A DNA stretch of 64,000 nt from Vibrio splendidus. GTDB lineage: Bacteria > Pseudomonadota > Gammaproteobacteria > Enterobacterales > Vibrionaceae. Every line of letters begins with the position of its first letter. Within the stretch, counting starts at the first letter, position 1. Shown in pieces: positions 59,341 through 64,000 of the stretch. The DNA is taken from positions 1-64,000 of the forward strand of contig NZ_LNRF01000011.1 of NCBI RefSeq assembly GCF_001557875.1, given 5' to 3'. Below the pieces are notes generated by a model, which was given only the letters and a program-made list of their open reading frames with translations, did no database searches and was not told the DNA's origin. Position numbers and translations under genes: made by a program.

Positions 59341-60119
59341 TAGTGATGTCCGTGTTTATGATTTGAACACTCATGAGCACCGCCTTTTACTGGTTGGCCT
59401 GCCAGATCATGATGATGATGTTCATGTTGGTGATGATAAAACGCTAGTGTCTCTTGAGTCGCGGTACCGAAGAGCGCAATATACGACGGATGATGTTTGA
59501 TGTCTGCAGGTGCGCCTGAGCAACAGATATGATGATGCAAACAGATAACATCGTCTGTTTTGGCCATCACCAGATGCAGATCATGTGAAACCATAAACAC
59601 CGCACAACCAAAACGGTGACGAATGGTGTCAATGAGATCATAAAGGTCTATTTGCCCTTGCACGTCAACGCCTTGAGCCGGTTCATCAAGAACCAGTAGG
59701 TCTGGTCTTCTTAGTAATGAACGGGCAATCAGTACGCGCTGGTTTTCACCACCAGACAGCTGGTGCATGTTGCTCTTTTGCAGATGTTCAGCACCCACGA
59801 GCTTCAATGCCTCAAGGATCTCTTGCTGACTGAACTTGCCAGTGAGCTTTAGAAAACGCTCTACATTGAGCGGTAGTGAATCGTTGAGCTTTAATTTTTG
59901 TGGTACATAGCCAATTTTCAGTTTTTTAGCTTTTGTTATTGTGCCTGAAAATTTGGTTTGTAAACCCAGTACTACTTTTACTAATGTCGACTTTCCTGCA
60001 CCGTTTGGCCCAATGAGGGTGGTGATCCTGCCGCGCTCTAAATTTAGAGAGATGTTGTCTAGAACTTTTCGACCGTCAAATTCGACGCTCACAGAATCTA
60101 GTTGGATTAAGTTATCCAT
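59340..60119 (-). CDS. znuC: Zinc ABC transporter ATPase ZnuC
   Basis: ATP-binding subunit, 259 residues. Walker A GPNGAGKST, signature LSGGENQRV, Walker B LLVLDEPAQG, and H-loop VSHDLHLVM. The C-terminal 30 residues are very His-rich (HEHHHH, then SNHKHGHH), a likely zinc-binding tail that E. coli ZnuC has in shorter form. Divergent from znuA with a Zur-box-like palindrome between. Confidence 0.95.
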   Translation of the reverse strand: MDNLIQLDSVSVEFDGRKVLDNISLNLERGRITTLIGPNGAGKSTLVKVVLGLQTKFSGTITKAKKLKIGYVPQKLKLNDSLPLNVERFLKLTGKFSQQEILEALKLVGAEHLQKSNMHQLSGGENQRVLIARSLLRRPDLLVLDEPAQGVDVQGQIDLYDLIDTIRHRFGCAVFMVSHDLHLVMAKTDDVICLHHHICCSGAPADIKHHPSYIALFGTATQETLAFYHHQHEHHHHDLAGQPVKGGAHECSNHKHGHH

Positions 60120-60144
60120 GAATAGAACTCATTTGCAATTCGCT

Positions 60145-60164
60145 AATGTTATAATGTAACATTT
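60145..60164. promoter_or_regulatory. Zur-box-like operator between znuC and znuA
   Basis: AATGTTATAATGTAACATTT, a near-perfect palindrome very close to the Zur consensus core (ATGTTATANTATAACAT). It lies in the 83-base gap between divergent znuCB and znuA and probably controls both. Confidence 0.8.
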
Positions 60165-60202
60165 ACCTCAAGCCTAAGCTACTTTTCTATTATCGAGGGA
60201 TT

Positions 60203-61087
60203 ATGTCACGTTCATCTTTTATACTTGCTACTTTGCTTTTAGCGCCAAGTGTCGCAAGTGCCAATACTATTCTAACAAGCTTTAAACCGATTCAAATGAT
60301 TGTGACAGAATTAACGCAAGGCGTTAGTGAGCCGGATGTGCTAATGAACAGTAATGCTTCGCCGCACGATTATGCGCTTAAGCCATCGGATGTCAAAAAA
60401 GTTCATAGTGCCGATATGGTTATCTGGTTTGGTCCTGACCTAGAAGCCTTTTTGACTAAGGTGATTGGTTCAAAAGAAAACGTTATCAAGATCAGTGAGA
60501 TTCCAGGAATTAACTTGCGAGAGTTTGGCCATGAAGACCACGATGCTCATGAAGGGCACCATCATGGTAGCCATGATCCACACTTTTGGTTGGGAATCGA
60601 TCAGGTTGAAGTCGCTGCGAAATATATTTCAGCTAAGCTGACTGAAACTGATCCAGATAATGCAATGGCGTATCAAGAAAACCTAGATTCATTCTTGATT
60701 GCTCTGAATGAAAAGAAGCAATCAATCAATGAACAGCTTGCGCCAGTAAAAGACAAAGGTTACTACGTTTTCCATGACGCCTATGGTTACTACGAACAAG
60801 AATTTGGTCTGAACAATTTAGGCTATTTCACTGTGAGCCCAGATCGCAAACCGGGTGCAAAAAGCCTGATTGCGATTAAGAAAACGATCGTGCGAGAAAA
60901 TGTTCAGTGTGTGTTTTCTGAGCCTCAGTTTACACCTGCTGTGATTGAATCTGTGACTCGTGGAAGTAGTGCTAAGCAAGGCCAATTAGACCCTGTTGGT
61001 TCTAGTGTTGAAGTGAAGAGCGGAAGTTATTTCGAATTTCTTCAGCAACTTACTGATAGCTACACAAGCTGTTTGAGTGCGAAGTAA
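60203..61087 (+). CDS. znuA: Periplasmic zinc-binding protein ZnuA
   Basis: Solute-binding protein of the zinc importer. 294 residues with a signal peptide ending VASA before NTIL. The His/Asp-rich loop HEDHDAHEGHHHGSHDPHF (about residues 113-131) and H-containing segments SNASPHDYAL and FHDAYGYYEQEF provide metal ligands. GAGGG precedes the ATG. Own terminator downstream. Confidence 0.95.
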   Translation: MSRSSFILATLLLAPSVASANTILTSFKPIQMIVTELTQGVSEPDVLMNSNASPHDYALKPSDVKKVHSADMVIWFGPDLEAFLTKVIGSKENVIKISEIPGINLREFGHEDHDAHEGHHHGSHDPHFWLGIDQVEVAAKYISAKLTETDPDNAMAYQENLDSFLIALNEKKQSINEQLAPVKDKGYYVFHDAYGYYEQEFGLNNLGYFTVSPDRKPGAKSLIAIKKTIVRENVQCVFSEPQFTPAVIESVTRGSSAKQGQLDPVGSSVEVKSGSYFEFLQQLTDSYTSCLSAK

Positions 61088-61137
61088 TTAATAACCAGTA
61101 TTCCTTACGACACTTTCCTCTCGTTAATTTCTGAATG

Positions 61138-61160
61138 ATGCCGCTTTTTGCGGCATTTTC
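61138..61160 (+). terminator. Terminator after znuA
   Basis: The stem ATGCCGC/GCGGCAT with a TTTTT loop is followed by TTTTCG. It lies about 50 bases past the znuA stop. Confidence 0.85.
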
Positions 61161-61334
61161 GTGACCGCTAAGATAAAACCTTCCAACAAATAGCAAACCT
61201 CCTTTCTCCTTTGATAATTTCAGCTAAAATAGAAAGATAATAATAAGCACAAAAAAACTCAATTTTTGGTTAAGCTGTGATAAGACGTTGTGGATACCAA
61301 AATTTCATGTGTTGTTGCTGTTCAGGATGAAAAG

Positions 61335-64000
61335 TTGTATCGAATTATCTTCAAAATGTTCATCTTAATGAGCATTTCATTTAGCGTTCTAGCGGTAAAT
61401 ACCTCACCCTCCGTTTTTTATCCTTTGCCCGTTCAAGCGCAAGGGAATTTCCTTGCGGCTAAAAACTTGTACTTGGGTGCCGGAGGCGGGCTTTGGGTTC
61501 ATGATGTGCATGGAAAAGTACTCTTTTACGACGGCCGAACTCTATTCCCTCGCAAGGGTAGCTTGCTGCAATTTTCTTCTGAAAGCGTCGCGTTTCTTAA
61601 CGATGAGTTTTGGACCTTTTTCGATAATGAGGTGTACCGACATAGCCCTGGTATTGGCAACGAATTGGCGTTTAGTTTAAGTCCCGGTGCTGAGATTGCG
61701 AATATTGGCGCATCCGGTGATTATATTTGGGTGACCGATGGCAGTAATTTTTATACCTATAATACTCAATCTTTAGAGTTCAACACTTACTCTTTACTCA
61801 AACTGTACCGTTACAACAATAGCAGTGACATTGCGATAAATGACGCTGAGTGGGTTTTGTCAAAGTGGGTATTGGCGACCAGTTCAGGCGTTTATCTTTC
61901 AGATAATCAAGAGTTTACTCATGTCAGTGCATCAGAAAAAAATCATATAGAGACCGTTTATTTTTCGAATGCTCGACGTGAGTTAGTGATTGGCACTTTA
62001 AATGGTGCTGTGATTGTCAATCTCGCGAATCCAGATAAAGAGACTATCGTCAGAGGGTCACATGTTCTTTCGCTTACCGAAACTTCGGATCAGTATTGGA
62101 TCGGCACAGAGCATGGCCTTATTAGCTACAACTTTATTACGGGCCAAATTACTCGATTTGAACAAGCCTCTAATCAAGACTTCTCGTTACCGGGAGAGAA
62201 AATATACTCGTTGATCAACGACCATGCTGGTGGGATGTGGATCGCGACAAACAACGGTATCCGATATTTCTCACTGTTCAGTAAGACTTTCTCGAGAACG
62301 CCATTAACGGGGATGGGCATGCATTCGAGTAGTGTGGTGATCAACAAAGTACTGCCTGTCAATGAACAGTTATCTTGGGTTGCATCCTCAACGGGTCTCT
62401 ATTTAGTTGACTCTCAAAGTGAAGATAACCCAATCCGTGTTTACTCCAACCCTGTTAAGGATTTTGAGATCTTTGGCACTTCAATTTGGTTGGCTACCGA
62501 AGAAGGCATTATTAGTTTTAATACTAATACGTTAGAGCCTGAAATTCTCGACTTACCTAGACCGATTGAAGGGGTACATGTTGAGAATTTTGCGCTTCAG
62601 GCTGATAACGTTCTTTGGATGACCTCAGGGCAGAGTCTCTATTCGTTATCAATCGAAGCCATGAAGTTGACGGGGTATGGTACTGACTGGTTAGTCGACA
62701 AATTTTTGCCTGCGAAGATCACCGATCTCAATATAGGCTTACAAGGTCGTATTTACATAGGAACAGACCACGGTTTCTATTCGTTTATTGATAAGCGAAT
62801 TAGTTTTAGTCGCTCAAGCGAACGTTTTGGTAAAGTCGTCGATATTGAAAAAGCGAAAGATGGATCTCAATGGTTTGCGAGCAGTTATGGTGTGTATCGA
62901 ATCCCTTTTGACGGCTCCGCGATTCAAGAGATCCCACTTGTTGAAGACAATATCAGCCCGAACTGCCTGGTAAGTGATGACAATGGTGTGTGGTTAGGTT
63001 CCTCAAAAGGTATCAGTTATTACGGATTGGATGGTCAGCTGCATAAACATATAGGTTCACCATTTGGCTTGATCACCAATGAACTTGCGGCAGGTGCATG
63101 TGCTCTGTTTTACAATGAAGAGAGCCAATCTTCGAGGCTTATTTTCGGCTCAAAGTATGGTGTAGTCAGTGCGTTGTCTAACGAGTTACTGGTATCAACA
63201 ACACCTCATAGTCGTGCTTTGCTGAGTAAGATAAGTGTCGATCAACATACTGTATCACTTGGCGGGAAAACGGCAGATTTGAGTGAGATTCCTTATGGTT
63301 CATCGATAGGATTTAAGCTAGGCATCTTACCGGCGACATTCGCGCCTGCGATGGAGTACCGGCTGAACGACAATGAGCCTTGGAGTGAGTTTGAAGGGGG
63401 CCTATTAACACTCGATCACTTGCTTCCAGGGGATTACACGCTTGAGGTTGAGCCGGTTAAAGACTCTCATTATCGCTTTGTGTCAACAAGCCAAAGCTTT
63501 TCGATTGCGGAACCTTGGTATCTCACTAATTGGGCTGCAGCAAGTTCTCTGATACTACTGATTGGTGTCGTGACTATCTTGGTCTTTTGGCGTTCGCGTT
63601 ATGTCACTTTTGCCAACAGGCACTTAAAAGCGCAAGTTGCATTGAAGACGGACCAATTGAGGCACCAAAGCCGGATACTACTTGCGACCAATCAACAGCT
63701 TAAAAAGCAGCTATCGGTTAAGAATGCACTTGTGTCTCACACTGCAAATGAACTTTCTTCTGAAGTTAATCATATTGCAGCGATGCTCCCTAATTGGAAT
63801 GATGAACAAGGGAAGTATCCAATCTTAACGTTGAAAAATGGTTTGGCTCAATTGAGTAATAGCCCTCAAGGAGAGGGGCTGGTTTGTTACGATATAATTT
63901 TAATCTTAGAAGCGGTACTCAAAGCTTGGCAGGATGATTTAGCCAAAGCTGGCATTGAACTGGATATTAAAGTCGAAACAAAACAACGATATGTAAGCTT
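61335..64000 (+). CDS. Membrane sensor with two-component-type propeller repeats (3' end cut by window)
   Basis: The frame is open to the window end, about 888 residues seen. I prefer the TTG at 61335 (AGGA 7 bases upstream), giving signal peptide (M)YRIIFKMFILMSISFSVLA; ATG 61356 and GTG 61290 are alternatives. Residues 30-620 hold about ten propeller repeats of the pattern W-[IL]-G/A-T/S-x-x-G-[LIV], for example YWIGTEHGLISY, MWIATNNGIRYF, IWLATEEGIISF, VWLGSSKGISYY. A Y_Y_Y-like beta domain (about 640-730, LPGDYTLEVEP) and one transmembrane helix (736-754) follow. Beyond it is a coiled coil and NALVSHTANELSSEVNHI, where a kinase H-box would be, but it lacks the usual ELRTP. The output domain is outside the window. 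Confidence 0.8.
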   Translation, partial: MYRIIFKMFILMSISFSVLAVNTSPSVFYPLPVQAQGNFLAAKNLYLGAGGGLWVHDVHGKVLFYDGRTLFPRKGSLLQFSSESVAFLNDEFWTFFDNEVYRHSPGIGNELAFSLSPGAEIANIGASGDYIWVTDGSNFYTYNTQSLEFNTYSLLKLYRYNNSSDIAINDAEWVLSKWVLATSSGVYLSDNQEFTHVSASEKNHIETVYFSNARRELVIGTLNGAVIVNLANPDKETIVRGSHVLSLTETSDQYWIGTEHGLISYNFITGQITRFEQASNQDFSLPGEKIYSLINDHAGGMWIATNNGIRYFSLFSKTFSRTPLTGMGMHSSSVVINKVLPVNEQLSWVASSTGLYLVDSQSEDNPIRVYSNPVKDFEIFGTSIWLATEEGIISFNTNTLEPEILDLPRPIEGVHVENFALQADNVLWMTSGQSLYSLSIEAMKLTGYGTDWLVDKFLPAKITDLNIGLQGRIYIGTDHGFYSFIDKRISFSRSSERFGKVVDIEKAKDGSQWFASSYGVYRIPFDGSAIQEIPLVEDNISPNCLVSDDNGVWLGSSKGISYYGLDGQLHKHIGSPFGLITNELAAGACALFYNEESQSSRLIFGSKYGVVSALSNELLVSTTPHSRALLSKISVDQHTVSLGGKTADLSEIPYGSSIGFKLGILPATFAPAMEYRLNDNEPWSEFEGGLLTLDHLLPGDYTLEVEPVKDSHYRFVSTSQSFSIAEPWYLTNWAAASSLILLIGVVTILVFWRSRYVTFANRHLKAQVALKTDQLRHQSRILLATNQQLKKQLSVKNALVSHTANELSSEVNHIAAMLPNWNDEQGKYPILTLKNGLAQLSNSPQGEGLVCYDIILILEAVLKAWQDDLAKAGIELDIKVETKQRYVS

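Overview
The window is a stretch of a Vibrio chromosome (gammaproteobacterium, roughly mid-40s % GC). The evidence is the toxS-toxR pair divergent from htpG, a Vibrio-type flagellin, a ToxR-class porin, and core genes whose products read as close homologues of E. coli proteins. I cannot name the species; the Splendidus or Harveyi clade is a guess. No rRNA, tRNA, insertion sequence, prophage or CRISPR array was found. Most of the window is conserved chromosomal backbone.

Layout. 1-461: 3' end of a flagellin gene. 650-1010: non-coding spacer with two copies of a 40-bp hairpin repeat. 1068-3802 (minus): ptsH-ptsI-crr, the general PTS proteins and EIIA-Glc. 4105-9425: cysK, cysZ, zipA, ligA. 9951-11992: an outer-membrane porin and a lipoprotein. 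12086-16712: an equivalent of the E. coli cueR-ybbJ-qmcA-ybbN-ybbO block without ybbLM, plus a small secreted Cys protein and a probable 21-residue membrane peptide gene. 16756-17670: yfcH.

17960-20229 is the least understood part: a tightly overlapping four-gene operon of two paired DUF1538 membrane proteins, a PII-like protein and a two-CBS-domain protein. It looks like a ligand-regulated membrane transport or channel module of unknown substrate. It is followed by yfcE, toxS/toxR (minus), htpG with a heat-shock-like promoter, adk, hemH, a POT peptide permease, rfaH, asnB and a CPA2 antiporter.

33172-37560: the N-acetylglucosamine regulon (nagC, nagA, and divergent nagE with NagC-like and CRP-like sites). 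NagE lacks an EIIA domain, so it presumably takes phosphate from the crr product encoded in the same window. 37863-44992: glnS, fur, a DUF4442 protein, fldA, a DUF2788 protein, ybfF, seqA and pgm, in nearly the E. coli order. 45114-46721: a DUF1853 protein and a Nif3-family protein. 46815-47042: three more copies of the 40-bp repeat. 47117-58439: gltA divergent from sdhCDAB-sucABCD, a contiguous block of TCA-cycle genes. 58555-61087: znuCB divergent from znuA around a Zur-box-like palindrome. 61335 to the end: a truncated propeller-type sensor gene.

Start codons were moved downstream of the longest open frame wherever a ribosome binding site, signal peptide or homology supported it (cysK, cueR, yfcH, first DUF1538 gene, toxS, adk, rfaH, fur, fldA, DUF2788, ybfF, sdhB and others). 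All functional assignments rest on recognising the sequences by eye; no database search was run.
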